This document shows, piece after piece, positions 1 through 10,118 of a stretch of DNA of 64,000 nt. Source of the stretch: Diphasiastrum complanatum. Lineage: Eukaryota > Streptophyta > Lycopodiopsida > Lycopodiales > Lycopodiaceae. Where the stretch lies: positions 100,186,200-100,250,199 of the forward strand of contig CM055092.1 of the NCBI GenBank assembly GCA_029204225.1. Reading direction: 5' to 3'. The notes beneath the pieces are model-generated. The model was not told where the DNA came from. It searched no databases and saw only the letters and a program-made list of their open reading frames with translations. Every line of letters starts with the position of its first letter. Positions within the stretch are counted from its first letter, which is position 1. Both the position numbers and the translations under genes were made by a program.

Positions 1-3000
1 CAACATACTGGTCTCCAGCTGCATGGGCACACAGTTTTTGAGGGCAGTGGATTGCAGCAGGGGGGGGAGAGTCATATCTGCAGAGTTCATGTTTGATGTC
101 ATCAGGTCTTCCATCCTAGCCATAGGCCCACAGCATGTCGTCACGGTGGTGACGGACAATGCCACGAACTGCATTCAGATGGGTGTACTGCTAGAGGCCG
201 AGTTCCCTCATATTGTTCATACCCCCTATGCAGCCCACGACATAGACCTTTTGATGGGGGACATTGGAGCACTTCCCTGGGTTAGAGCCATCGTCCGGGA
301 GGCCCTCTTCCTGGTGACTTTTGTCACCAGAAAGAGGCGTGTTCTTGCCATGTTCCGGGTGTTTAGCCATCTGGACCTCCGTAAGCCAGCCCCCACGCGC
401 TTTGCATTCGACTTGGTGGTCATCGACCGTTTGATCAGGTGCAGGGCCCAGCTTCTACAGATGGTTGCCAGTGATCTTTGGGGTGCCAGTACATTTCCGC
501 ACACTGAGGATGGGGAGCACTTTTCTTCCACGGTGAGGGGAGACCAGTTCTGGAGGGATGCACAGACATTGTCAGGACTGCTTCGACCACTCTACATTGT
601 GCTCCGCATGGCTGACAGCGAGGGGTCGACACTTGGACTGGTGTATGAGCTCATGGACCGGATTGGACAGTTCCTGCAGCTGCCCATCTTGCAGCCAGAG
701 AGGTAAGCGGTACAGTGTTGCAATTGACCTTTATCTTTTCAGTACTTGCTAGTTTGTTTTTCTGTCAATGTTAAGCTTTTTCGTAATGCCCTAAACCACA
801 TGCCCCTCACCTGCAGGATGACAGAGCTGAAGTTCATATGGGAGACGCGATGGTACTACTTCCACAGGAGTATCCACAGCGTTGCACACATGCTGCATCC
901 CCTCTTCCTCTCTCCGACACAGATCGCAGACAGGGAGCTCGAGGCCGATTGGCTTCAGTACATTCACAGGGTGGGTCCACACATAGGTTTGGATCCTATC
1001 AGGCTCATGGAGGAGCTCGCTGCATTTCGTTTCGGCATGGGCACATTCGGCCACCCGGCTGCCCAGGATCCAGAGAGGAGGCAGCTACCCATTACCTGGT
1101 GGACCATGTTCGGTAGCACATACCCATCTATACAGCGTCTTGCACTGCGTGTCCTTTCTCAGGTATGCATCTCATTTTATCCTCCATTTTTTGTGTTTCG
1201 TTGAAGTTTCACCTTTGCCACAATGTGCTGAAGTATTTCAATGCACGCACCACAGGACTGTGCTGCCTCTGTGTGTGAGCGTAATTGGACCACATGGGCA
1301 CTGATTCACACGAGGAGAAGAAACTGGTTGTAAGTGAGTCAGTTGGAGCGGTTGGTGTTCTGTAGCACCAACGCACGTCTCGCCAGGAGGCTTCCGACCA
1401 TTACGAGCGCATTGCAGGTGATAAGCTAATCTTTCATAGCATGTTGGTTGACTCCTGGTATGTTGGTTTCATTTCTTGAAAAAGTTCTCTCTCTGACATG
1501 CAAATTTTAAACCTTGCAGACGAAGATATCTGATTTGGAGCGCCAGGTTGACTTGCCTACGGACAGCACCCATCCCATGCCTGCAGATGACCTGGGCACA
1601 CAGTTGATGGCAGAGAGAGAGAGGGAGCTTGCCGAGATGAGAGAGAGAGAGCTTGGGCTTGAGCACAGAGAGCCCCCATTGTATGAGGCAGATGAGCCAG
1701 TGTCAGAGGATGAGCATGATGAGGATGAGCCCATTCGGGTTGTGTTTGCCAGACCAGAGAGGGATGAGGCAGATTATACAGGTGCAGGGCACACGCCACG
1801 GGCAGGGGTCACAGGTGCATCACGTGGCAGAGGTGGGACACATGGCACAGGTTATACCGGCAGACAGGCAGGGCACACAGGGGGGGGCAGTGGCATACCT
1901 ACCTATGTCGACATGATGGAGGAGGCTCTTGATAGAGGGCAGAGTGGTTTAGATGCTGGTCCCGCAGATGTTTGGATGCGTGCAGCACAGAGTCATGGCC
2001 GTTACTACGACAGCACACCAGAGGAGGCACCTGATGACTTTCATTGCACAGATTGGGAGGCCATGCAGGGTCTACAGGGTGCACATGATGAGGCACGGGA
2101 TGAGGCTTGGGTTGATTCAGGGGTTGGTGCACAGGATGATTCAGAGGTCGGTGCACAGGATGATTTAGAGGCTGGTGCACAGGATGAGTCCCAGAGCCCA
2201 GAGCATTTGTATTCGGATGCCCAGCTGGCCGACTTGGTTGCCACATTGGATTCAGAGGCCCAGCAGATGCCGAGTGTCAGGGCGCCCCCATCATCTCTTG
2301 CCAGCATGCCGCACACAGAGTCCCAGCCAGAGCAGCCGCATGAGGTGCCTACAGTTCCTCCAGCTCCTCAGAGGGTGTATGTGCGTCGCACAGCTCCTCC
2401 AGTGCCACCGATGCCATTTAGGCCTGCATCCCCTCCATCGCCGTCCACTTCTGCAGCACCAGGTCTCCATGGCAGGCCACCATCTGTGCCCAGGTTTTCT
2501 CTTGCAGCGCCCACATCCACAGTGGCTCCTCCAGTGGCAGCACCCACGTCACATCCTCCTCCTTTGGCAGCACCCAGGATGTACCAGTACCGGCCACCAC
2601 AGCGCCCCTTTCAGTACATATCGCCACTGTACTCGCCTCCTGCACAGCCAGTTCCTCCACCTGCAGCAGCCCCATGGGCACACACTCCACGAGCTCATCC
2701 TCCTCGCTCAGTTGCACAGGGAGTTCCCTCTTTTGCTTCCCTATCCCAGCCGGCCTCAGCTTGGGCCCAGCCTAGCCAGCCAGGTGATTTGCATGGGGGT
2801 GACGAGGCATTGACAGCTCCTCTTGTCCGCAAGAGACCAGGCAGGCCCAAGGGTGCACCGAACAAGAAAGGCAAGGCACAGAAACTGCCAGGGAGGAGAG
2901 GACGACCACGCAGGGCTCCAGGTACAGGTAGAGGTGCAGTATCACAGCCAGTTGGAGCAGGTGTTGTTGGTTTGGCCTGCTTGGGGGCTGATGCGGAGGC

Positions 3001-3148
3001 TGATTGGGAGGATGAGGATGACGAGTCTTCCCCCTCGGATACACAGCCCATGCCAGTTCCAGACAGGCAGAGATATCGGCTGCGAGAGTCAGCTCGGGGC
3101 CCTGAGTTGTCTCCAGAGCATTCGTCTGAGTCAGAGCCAGAGCATTGA
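1..3148 (+). pseudogene. hAT transposase (DUF659 and hAT dimerisation) with proline-rich AT-hook tail, copy 1, 5'-truncated by the window
   Basis: Exons with good GT/AG borders are 1-702, 817-1162, 1256-1417 and 1520-3148. The first exon opens inside a DUF659 core, with a VVTVVTDNATNC segment near base 140 and the H-x-IDLL segment that follows in such transposases. The third exon encodes a CERNWTTWALIHTRRRN block typical of the hAT C-terminal dimerisation region. It contains an in-frame TAA at 1331-1333 where copy 2 reads TCA, so this copy is probably dead. The last exon (about 542 codons) is unlike ordinary hAT proteins. It starts with a charged Glu/Arg segment, continues through acidic repeats and a long Pro/Ser/Ala stretch, and ends with two AT-hook-like motifs (KRPGRPKG and GRRGRPRRAP, about 2835-2930) before an acidic end. 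By family knowledge the protein would bind transposon ends and cut them in the nucleus. Confidence 0.82.
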
Positions 3149-3671
3149 TTGTGGCTCTATTGTTTTAGTTTCAGTAGTTTGTCTCTAGCAGTCGGTCTAC
3201 CATTGTACTCAGATGATTTTTCACATTATATACAGTGTTTGGCCTACATTATTTGCTGCACATTGTGCATATGTCGCTCTGTACATGTGATGCTTTATTT
3301 TATGTTGAAGAATTCTATGTGCGTGTGTGAATCCTATTTTCATTTAATTTCGTTTGAAGTGAATGCTAGCTTCACATATATGCACCTACATCATGAGCAC
3401 AGCAATCACCCCTACACCCCAAACGACATTGAATAAACACATGTAATACATCTGCATTTAAAAAAATTACAAACATTGCATCTTACATGACCAGGCTCGC
3501 GTTGCACAAAAAACAACTATGTATATATTCAACCGTTGTATCAGGATAACATCACATATACTGTCATTTTTTTAAGCAGCCATCTAGTTATTTGCTGCAC
3601 CATAAACTGCCGAAAATTACATAGCAACAGTCCGCCACATACGGGTGGACCTCATCTATTCTAAACATCCC
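3149..3671. other. Spacer between the convergent genes of hAT copy 1
   Basis: These 520 bases hold no coding frame with family support. They lie between the stop of the transposase (3148) and the stop of the small opposite-strand ORF (3672). AATAAA at about 3432 could serve as a polyadenylation signal for the transposase transcript. Confidence 0.5.
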
Positions 3672-4037
3672 TCACTGATCCTCCACCGACTCCTCGCCCT
3701 CGTCTGGTGCATTGTTTTGTCGCTCTTGCTCTGCCTCCCGGTTAGCCCGAGCTGCCTCCTGGTTAGCCCGACGTCTGGCCGCCCTTTCCCTGACCATGAT
3801 GAGCTGCCGTCGTGTGAAATTCATTCCGATCTGCTCATCCAGATCCAGCTCGACAGCGGGGACAGGATCCACAGCGGGGGCGGGTGGCTCCGGTTCCGGA
3901 TTTCTCTGTCGAGTCTGTCGCAGCATCTCTCGGATATCTGCCTCTTGCTTCCGATGCCTCTCGTTGTGCCTTCGGATATCTTCCTCAAGCTTTCTCCTGG
4001 CTTCGCCCTCGGGCTTCGGTGGTATTCGCTCAGCCAT
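3672..4037 (-). CDS. Small highly charged coiled-coil-like protein encoded by the hAT element (accessory ORF, copy 1)
   Basis: The ORF gives 121 residues from an ATG at 4037, chosen because copy 2 starts at the equivalent ATG. I recognise no named family. The first third (residues about 10-45) is rich in Arg, Glu and Lys with heptad-like spacing, followed by a Pro/Ala/Val linker. A conserved block reads DLDEQIGMNFTRRQLIMVRE, followed by an Arg/Ala/Glu helix-like tail. The gene converges on the transposase gene and is bounded by the element's right end, so it belongs to the transposon. Copy 2 keeps it in the same position. Conservation between copies suggests a real protein, perhaps an accessory factor or a captured host fragment; that is inference. 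In this copy the frame is open throughout. Confidence 0.6.
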   Translation of the reverse strand: MAERIPPKPEGEARRKLEEDIRRHNERHRKQEADIREMLRQTRQRNPEPEPPAPAVDPVPAVELDLDEQIGMNFTRRQLIMVRERAARRRANQEAARANREAEQERQNNAPDEGEESVEDQ

Positions 4038-4205
4038 CTCGATCGACCTTCTCCTCACAGCACCCTGATCCTTGAACACCCTCTCACAGCACCCTGGCTC
4101 TCAAACAGCCTCTCATAGCCTGTCACCGGCTCTCGCTTGCTCTCTCACTGTCTATCACTAGCCCTCTCACAGCCTCTGAAAATGCCGACCACAATGGCAT
4201 TGTGA

Positions 4206-4445
4206 GTGCCTATTTATCCCCACAGCCTGATCGGCCATGTGGATCCCCATCATCCCTCCATGTGCCTCCGTACCTGCCCCCATGTGATGCTCCCCCCTGT
4301 GTTGGTCTCCCATTGGGCCCATGGTCTGCTCACCCACAATGCCCATGTGCCTCTGTACTTGCCCCCATGTGATGCTACCCCTCTGTGTTGGTCTCCCATT
4401 GGCCCCTCGGTCTGCTCACTCGCAGTGCCCATGTGCCATTGCAAC
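4206..4445. repeat. Minisatellite upstream of the small ORF, hAT copy 1
   Basis: About two and a half units of roughly 90 bp recur here, each containing CCCATGTG..., TTGGTCTCCCATTGG and GTCTGCTCAC. They are the reverse complement of the array at 4880-5335 in copy 2, so the array belongs to the element and sits upstream of the small ORF in both copies. Confidence 0.8.
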
Positions 4446-4584
4446 AGTCCCCTGCATCATGTACTGTACCCTCTTTTTTTACACCCAGAACCCCCTCTTT
4501 TTACTTTTTTTTGTCCTTTTTTGGTAGTTAATATGCAAAAAAAAATTACTAAAAATATATTAAAAAATAAAAAAAAATATTAAA

Positions 4585-4688
4585 AATGGTACCGCCCTGG
4601 TACCGCGGATCCCAGGGCGGTACCGTACCGGCGGTACCACTGATATGGTACCGGCGGTACCATACCAGCGGTACCAGAGGGTACTATG
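4585..4688. promoter_or_regulatory. Subterminal GGTACC array at the right end of hAT copy 1
   Basis: The palindrome GGTACC occurs seven times in about 95 bp, mostly in the context GGTACCG, with CCGCGG between. The array ends in GGGTACTATG at the element boundary. Dense subterminal repeats at hAT ends are known transposase binding sites (for example Ac/Ds and Tam3); a binding role here is inference. Confidence 0.7.
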
Positions 4689-4700
4689 ATATATACATAT

Positions 4701-4783
4701 CATAGTGGCACGTGGTACCGCCATTATGGTACCGCGGTTATGGTGCCGCCCTCAGACCAGCGGTACCAGGGCGGCACCACAAA
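4701..4783. promoter_or_regulatory. Subterminal GGTACC repeats at the left end of hAT copy 2
   Basis: Three GGTACC words plus GGTGCC/GGCACC variants occur in about 80 bp just inside the CATAG tip. This is the small-ORF end of the element and matches the equivalent end of copy 1 at 4585-4688. Confidence 0.65.
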
Positions 4784-4879
4784 AATAATATTTTTTATTA
4801 TTTAAAAAAAAAAAACCCTTGTAATAGGCTAAAACTAGGTAAAAAATTCAGGAAAAGAAAGGGCTACGGTTTAGAAAAA

Positions 4880-5335
4880 AGATGTTACTGTACAGGGGGA
4901 CTGTACTGGGGGCACTGTGGGAGAGCAGACCTGGTGGTCAACGGGAGTGCAACATGTGGGGGGGCAGCAAATCCGGACAGGTACACCGTCACATGGGCAC
5001 TGTGGGGGAGCGGACCACGGACCCAATCGGAGTGCAGCATGTGGGGGAGCAATACATGGGGCAGGTACAGTAGCACATGGGCAATGTGGAGGAGCAGACC
5101 ATGGACCCAATCGGAGTGCAGCATGTGGGGGAGCAATACATGGGGCAGGTACAGTAGCACATGGGTACTGTGGAGGAGCAGACCATGGACCCAATCGGAG
5201 TGTAGCATGTGGGGGAGCAATACATCCGGACAGGTACACCGTCACATGGGCACTGTGGAGGAGCAGACCATGGACCCAATCGGACTGCAACATGTGGAGG
5301 AGCAATACATGGGGCAAGTACAGTAGCACATGGGA
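4880..5335. repeat. 84-bp minisatellite in hAT copy 2
   Basis: The anchor GGACCCAATCGG begins at 5019, 5103, 5187 and 5272, giving periods of 84, 84 and 85 bp. A diverged unit precedes them from about 4910. All frames read through the units, producing repetitive spurious ORFs on both strands. The array sits upstream of the small ORF. Confidence 0.9.
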
Positions 5336-5384
5336 TTATCAACAAAAGCAAATTGGGAAACAGGCTGTGAGGTTAAATAGGCAC

Positions 5385-5578
5385 TCATGAGACAGTGAGA
5401 GAGCCAGTGAGAGGCTGTGAGAGGCATTGTGGGAGGCTGTGAGGGAGAGCCAGTGAGAGGCTGTGAGAGAGAGGCATTGTGAGAGGCTGTGTCACAGATC
5501 GAGTGAGAGGCTGTGAGAGGCAGGCTGTGAGAGAGCCAGTGAGAGCCATTGAGAGGCTGTGAGAGGCTGTGAGGGTCA
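5385..5578. repeat. Short GAGAGGCTGTGA-type tandem repeat
   Basis: The words GAGAGGCTGTGAGAG and GAGCCAGTGAGAG recur irregularly up to just before the small ORF start at 5603. The corresponding stretch in copy 1 (about 4080-4175) is rich in CTCTCACAGCC. It may be the 5' untranslated region of the small ORF. Confidence 0.75.
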
Positions 5579-5602
5579 TTTCGAGCAACAGGGTGTCGTG
5601 AG

Positions 5603-5947
5603 ATGGCGGAGGGCGAAGCCAGGAGGAAGCTCGAGGAAGATGTCCGAAGGCACAACGAAAGGCATTGGAAGCAAGAGGCAGACATTGCAAAGATGCTGCG
5701 AGAGACTCGGCAGAGACACCCAGAGCTGCAGATCCCCGCCCCCGCTGTGGCCCCCGCCCCCGCTGTCGAGTTGGATTTGGATGAGCAGATCGGAATGAAC
5801 TTCACACGACGGCAGCTCATCATGGTCAGGGAAAGGGCGGCCTGACGTCGGGCTGACCAGGAGGCAGCTCAGGCTAACCGGGAGGCAGAGCGAGAGCGAC
5901 ATAACAATGCTCTTGACGAGGGCGAGGAGTCAGTGGAGGATCCATAG
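5603..5947 (+). pseudogene. Accessory ORF of hAT copy 2, interrupted by one nonsense codon
   Basis: This is the homologue of the ORF at 4037-3672. It starts MAEGEARRKL and lacks seven residues after MAE that copy 1 has. The DLDEQIGMNFTRRQLIMVRE block is retained. A TGA at 5843-5845 replaces an Arg codon of copy 1 (CGA to TGA, a CpG transition). Beyond it the frame continues with clear similarity to the copy 1 tail, ending at TAG 5945-5947. A function is not known; the conserved block and the position inside the element are what can be seen. Confidence 0.7.
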
Positions 5948-6446
5948 GAATGTTTAGCATAGATGGGGTCTAGCCGTATGTGGCTGACTGTTGTTATGTA
6001 ATGTTCATCAGTAGATGAGGCAGCATTTAGTGTCTAGCATAGTGTAAAGAACAGCCCCAGCCGTATGCGGCGGGAATAAGTACTGTAATTTTGATACATC
6101 TGATGAATTAATGTACGGTGTGTTTTTTGTGCAATGCGTGCCTTGTGTATTGCAATCTGATGTATGTGTTTATGAAATGCTATCAGGGGGGTTGTATTTC
6201 TGTGTTCTGCATATGCTCTCAACCTCTGTAGTGAAAACTAATTGAAAACACGCACACACCATTTGAAGTAAAACTGCAAGTAGAACATCACAATTACAAA
6301 TTGACAGATACACATTGTGCAGTGAATAGAATACGTCCAACACTAAATATAATATGAAAAATGGTCTGAATATAGCGTTCGACCATCTGGTCGCCAAACA
6401 TGGAACATGATATCAAACTGCTGAAAATAAAATGACAGAGCTACAA

Positions 6447-9400
6447 TCAATGCTCTGCCTCAAACTCAAATGAATGCTCCGGAGACAACTCAGGGCCCCG
6501 AGCTGACTCTCGCAACTGATATCTATGCCTGTCTGGTACTGGCATGGGCTGTGTATCCGAGGGGGAAGACTCATCATCCTCGTCCTCCCAATCTGCCTCC
6601 GCATCAGCCCCCAGGCAGGCTAAACCAACAACACCTGCTGCAGCTGGCTGTAATACTGCACCTCTACCAGCAACTGGAGCCCTGCGAGGACGTATGCCTC
6701 ATCCCGCTCTGATCTGGCGAACACAACCCGAATGGGCTCATCCTCATCCTGATCATCCTCTGATACTGGCTCATCTGCCTCGTACAATGGAGGCTCTCTG
6801 TGCTCAAGCCCAAGCTCTCTCTTTCTCATCTCGGCAAGCTCCCTCTCTCTCTCTCTGCCATCAACTGTGTGCCCAGGTCATCTGCAGGCATGGGATGGGT
6901 GCTGTCCGTAGGCAAGTCAACCTGGCGCTCCAAATCAGATATCTTCGTCTGCAAGGTTTAAAATTTGCATGTCAGGGAGACAACTCTTTTAAGAAATGAA
7001 ACCAACATACCAGGAGTCAACCAACATGCTATGAAAGATTAGCTTATCACCTGCAATGCGCTCGTAATGGTCGAAAGTCTCCTGGCGAGACGTGCGTTGG
7101 TGCTACAGAACACCAACCACTCCAACTGACTCACTGACAACTGGTTTCTTCTCCTCGTGTGAATGAGTGTTCATGTGCTCCAATTATGCTCACACACGGA
7201 GGCAGCACAGTCCTGTGGTGCGTGCATTGAAATACTTCAGCACATTGTGGCAGAGGTGGAACTTCAACGAAACACAACAATGGAGGATAATATGAGATGC
7301 ATACCTGAGAAAGGACACGCAGTGCAAGACGCTGTATAGATGGGTATGTGCTACCGAACATGGTCCACCAGGTAATGGGTAGCTGCGTCCTCTCTGGATC
7401 CTGAGCAGCCGGGTGGCCGAATGTGCCCATGCCGAAACGAAATGCAGCGAGCTCCTCCATGAGCCTGATAGGATCCAAACCTATGTGTGGACCCACCCTG
7501 TGAATGTACTGAAGCCAATCGGCCTCGAGCTCCCTGTCTGCGATCTGTGTCGGAGAGAGGAAGAGGGGATGCAGCATGTGTGCAACGCTGTGGATACTCC
7601 TGTGGAAGTAGTTCTTCCGCGTCTCCCAGATGAACTTCAGCTCGGTCATCCTGCAGGTGAGAGGCATTTGGTTTAGGGCATTACGAAAAAACGTAACATC
7701 GACAGAAAAACAAACTAGCAAACACTGAAAAGATAAAGAACAATTACAACACTGTACAGCTTACCTCTCTGGCTGCAAGATGGGCAGCTGCAGGAACTGT
7801 CCAATCCGGTCCATGAGCTCATATACCAGTCCAAGTGTCGACCCCTCGCTGTCAGCCATGCGGAGCACAATGTATAGTGGTCGAAGCAGTCCTGACATTG
7901 TCTGTGCATCCCTCCAGAACTGGTCTCCCCTCAACGTGGAAGAAAAGTGCTCCCCATCCTCAGTGTGCTGAAACGTACTGGCACACCAAAGATCACTGGC
8001 AACCATCTGTAGAAGCCGCGCCCTACACCTGATCAGACGGTCGATGACCACCAAGTCGAATGCAAAGCGTGTGGGGGCTGGCTTACGAAGGTCCAGATGG
8101 CTGAACACCCGAAACATGGCAAGAACACGCCTCTTCCTGGTGACAAAAAGTCACCAGGAAGAGGGCCTCACGGACGATGGCTCTAACCCAGGGAAGTGCA
8201 CCTATGTCCCTCATCAGAAGGTCTATGTCGTGCGCGACATAGGGGGTATGAACAATGTGAGGGAACTTGGCCTCTAGCAGTACACCCATCTGAATGCAGT
8301 TCGTGGCATTGTCCGTCACCACTGTGACGACATGCTGTGGGCCTATGGACAGGATGGAAGACCTGATGACATCAAACATGAACTCTGCAGATATGACTCT
8401 CCCCCCCCTGCTGCAATCCACTGCCCTCAAAAACTGTGTGCCCATGCAGCTGGAGACCAATATGTTGAGGATCGGCCTCCTCCTGACATCAGTCCAGCCA
8501 TCGGACATGATGCTGCAACCGTAAGTGGCCCAGTGGCGACGTAGAGGCTCCATCTCTCTAGACAATGACTCGACCCTATCCCTCAGCATGTGTGTGCGGA
8601 CAACCTCTGAACTAGGGACTCTCCAGCTACGGCTGACAGACTGTGCAAGGTGGAAGGCCCTTCTGAAGGGCTCGGAGTCGGTGATGGCAAATGGAAGGTT
8701 CAGCTCATAAATCAGGCTGGCCACGGCCTGTGTGGCCTCTCTATCGATGTGCGGCTGATGCGCGCCGCGAATGCTCTGCTGCCTAAGAACTCTCCCAGCT
8801 GGGCGACGGGTAGCGGACCTCCAGCACGGTGCACCAAACGTGACAGGAATGGATGATGACGCGACAGGCTGGGCACTAGTGGTTGCATCAGCTGTAGACG
8901 TGGAATGGGGAGAGTGGGATGCACTGGCCGGGATGGGTGTAGCAGCGTAAGTGGGGTACACTGGTGGAAGGTGGACATCTGGCATGGGATACGAAAACTG
9001 CTGGGTAGGGAGGTCATCCGGATGTGAAGGGAGGGAGGAAGGGATCTCCTCAACATCCTGGAAGGCCTCATCACTGGCATCCGAGGCCTGCTCCTGCTCG
9101 GGAGGCGGAGAGTCCATGAGAAAGTCGTAAACTGGGGGAGTGCGAGCAACAGTAGGTGGTGGTGGAACCGCGGTGGCAACTGGCGGACGCGGTGGGACAG
9201 GATCCTCCGGAATGGGTGCAGATGCGAGTGCGTGAGGCGGAACTGTCTGAGGGGAATGAGGGGCAAAGGGACTGGACGAGGATGCACTCCCTCTCCTCAT
9301 GCGTGCCAGCCAAGCAGGCAGCAACTCGGGTTCAACCACGTAAGGAGCGGTGCAAAACCGAAGAACACCCTCCGAAATGGTGTTCTCCCCCGCCACAAGA

Positions 9401-9647
9401 CGTGGCCCGTAGGTAAAAGTCGCTGCCTGACGGGAACATACATGCTGGCACAGGGGGCAGCATTCAGTGTGCCACCATCTCTCGCGCGTGCGCCGAGTAG
9501 GTGGCTAAGGCGAGTGAGGGTGGCAACGAACTCGGTCAGGCAATATCGACAGCGCACGATCCTTGCACCGGACTTGTTAGACTTGTCAGGAACCCGCCTG
9601 ACAATGTCCACCTCGTCCCACAGATCGGCAAGGTTGGAATGCACCAT
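6447..9647 (-). pseudogene. hAT transposase of copy 2 (BED-type finger, DUF659, hAT dimerisation, AT-hook tail partly deleted)
   Basis: The start is the ATG at 9647 (MVHSNLADLWDEV...). A BED-like zinc finger follows (CRYC, then downstream His and Cys in LSHLLGARARDG...C). A frameshift near 9400 leads into a long Pro/Ser linker. The DUF659 core runs about 8660-8100, with SIMSDGWTD and VVTVVTDNATNC. A 1-bp insertion at the hairpin 8130-8164 shifts the frame relative to copy 1. The dimerisation block then reads CEHNWST before a TGA that replaces the Trp codon of copy 1. Exon borders match copy 1 near 7765, 7658, 7305 and 6950. The tail has lost about 1.1 kb, so the acidic start joins directly to the final acidic end and the AT-hooks are gone. 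It is clearly non-functional as read. Confidence 0.85.
8130..8164. repeat. Perfect 15-bp inverted repeat inside the transposase coding region
   Basis: CCTCTTCCTGGTGAC is followed by a 5-base A loop and its exact complement. Copy 1 has the same structure near 303-336 with a 4-base loop and one arm mismatch. The loop length change is the frameshift that separates the two copies. Confidence 0.85.
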
Positions 9648-9960
9648 CTCTGTAGAAAGGACTAGGGAAAGAAGGCAGAGATCTCCGTGGGTGCGATAGG
9701 AGTCGGAAGTTTGAAAAAACCACAATAAAGGCCGAAATAGCAATAGCAGGGGAGGACGCGATCAGTGCAATGCGAAGACAGCCGGGAGGGCGCGGACAGT
9801 AGGGCGATGGGCATACAACAGAGAGGGCGTGGACAGCAGGGAGGGCGCGAACAGTAGGGCGACGGGCAGGGAGAGAGATGAAGCGAGGGGGGGGGGATCA
9901 GGTTAAAAAAAAATATAGTAATATATTAAATATTAAAAAATATTATATTTAAAAAAATAA
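9640..9960. other. Transposase upstream region, hAT copy 2
   Basis: This stretch lies between the transposase start and the element's right end. It contains GC-rich direct repeats of GGGAGGGCGCGGACAG type (about 9785-9870) followed by AT-rich sequence. It would hold the transposase promoter; no specific motif can be called. Confidence 0.45.
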
Positions 9961-10021
9961 TATATATTGTGGAACCGCGGATCAGTATGGATCCGCGGAT
10001 CCTGGTACCGTTGGATCTATG
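9960..10021. promoter_or_regulatory. Subterminal palindromes at the transposase end of hAT copy 2
   Basis: This end carries GGATCCGCGGATCC-type palindromes and only one GGTACC, ending GGATCTATG. The two ends of the same element therefore share the CATAG tip but differ in subterminal word content. Confidence 0.6.
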
Positions 10022-10038
10022 ATACATATATATAATAT

Positions 10039-10118
10039 CATAGTTGCACTGTGTTTCTAGACACGCATTTCTGGACCACATTTTTGGATTTTAGCAACGT
10101 TTCTTGGAAACGTTTATA
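10039..10118 (+). mobile_element. Solo hAT end of the TTTCTAGAAA subfamily
   Basis: The sequence starts CATAGTTGCACTG and continues with GTTTCTAGACACGCATTTCTGGA and GTTTCTTGGAAACG. This matches the left end of the element at 37865 (CATAGTTGCC, then GTTTCTAGAAACGCATTTCTGGA-like words). No matching right end with CTATG was found nearby, so it is a fragment. Confidence 0.55.

Larger units (their letters stand above)
1..4688 (+). mobile_element. hAT-family transposon copy 1, cut by the window's left edge
   Basis: The copy carries a DUF659-type transposase gene on + (to 3148) and a convergent small ORF on - (4037-3672). Its right end is at 4688, where an array of GGTACC words closes with CTATG, the inverse of the CATAG tip on copy 2. 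The next 8 bases, ATATATAC, would be its target duplication, but the partner lies outside the window. Copy 2 at 4701-10021 has the same two genes in the opposite orientation, so the elements lie tail to tail with 12 bp between them. The family assignment is firm; the boundary is inferred from copy 2. Confidence 0.85.
4701..10021 (-). mobile_element. Complete hAT-family transposon copy 2 (5.3 kb, two genes)
   Basis: The element starts CATAGTGGCACG at 4701 and ends with GTTGGATCTATG at 10021, so the terminal inverted repeat proper is only CATAG/CTATG. Exact 8-bp target duplications ATACATAT flank it at 4693-4700 and 10022-10029, as expected for hAT. It carries a broken transposase gene on - (9647-6447) and a broken small ORF on + (5603-5947). 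Compared with copy 1 it has lost about 1.1 kb of the transposase tail. It landed in an AT-rich stretch directly beside copy 1. Confidence 0.9.

Noticed and set aside
4880-5335. Regular 84-bp repeats considered as a CRISPR-like array
   Set aside because: Whole units are repeated without unique spacers, and the setting is a plant transposon. It is a minisatellite.
4712-5390. ORFs of 100-200 codons on both strands over the 84-bp array
   Set aside because: They arise because the repeat unit length is divisible by three; they are not conserved as protein and lie in both directions.
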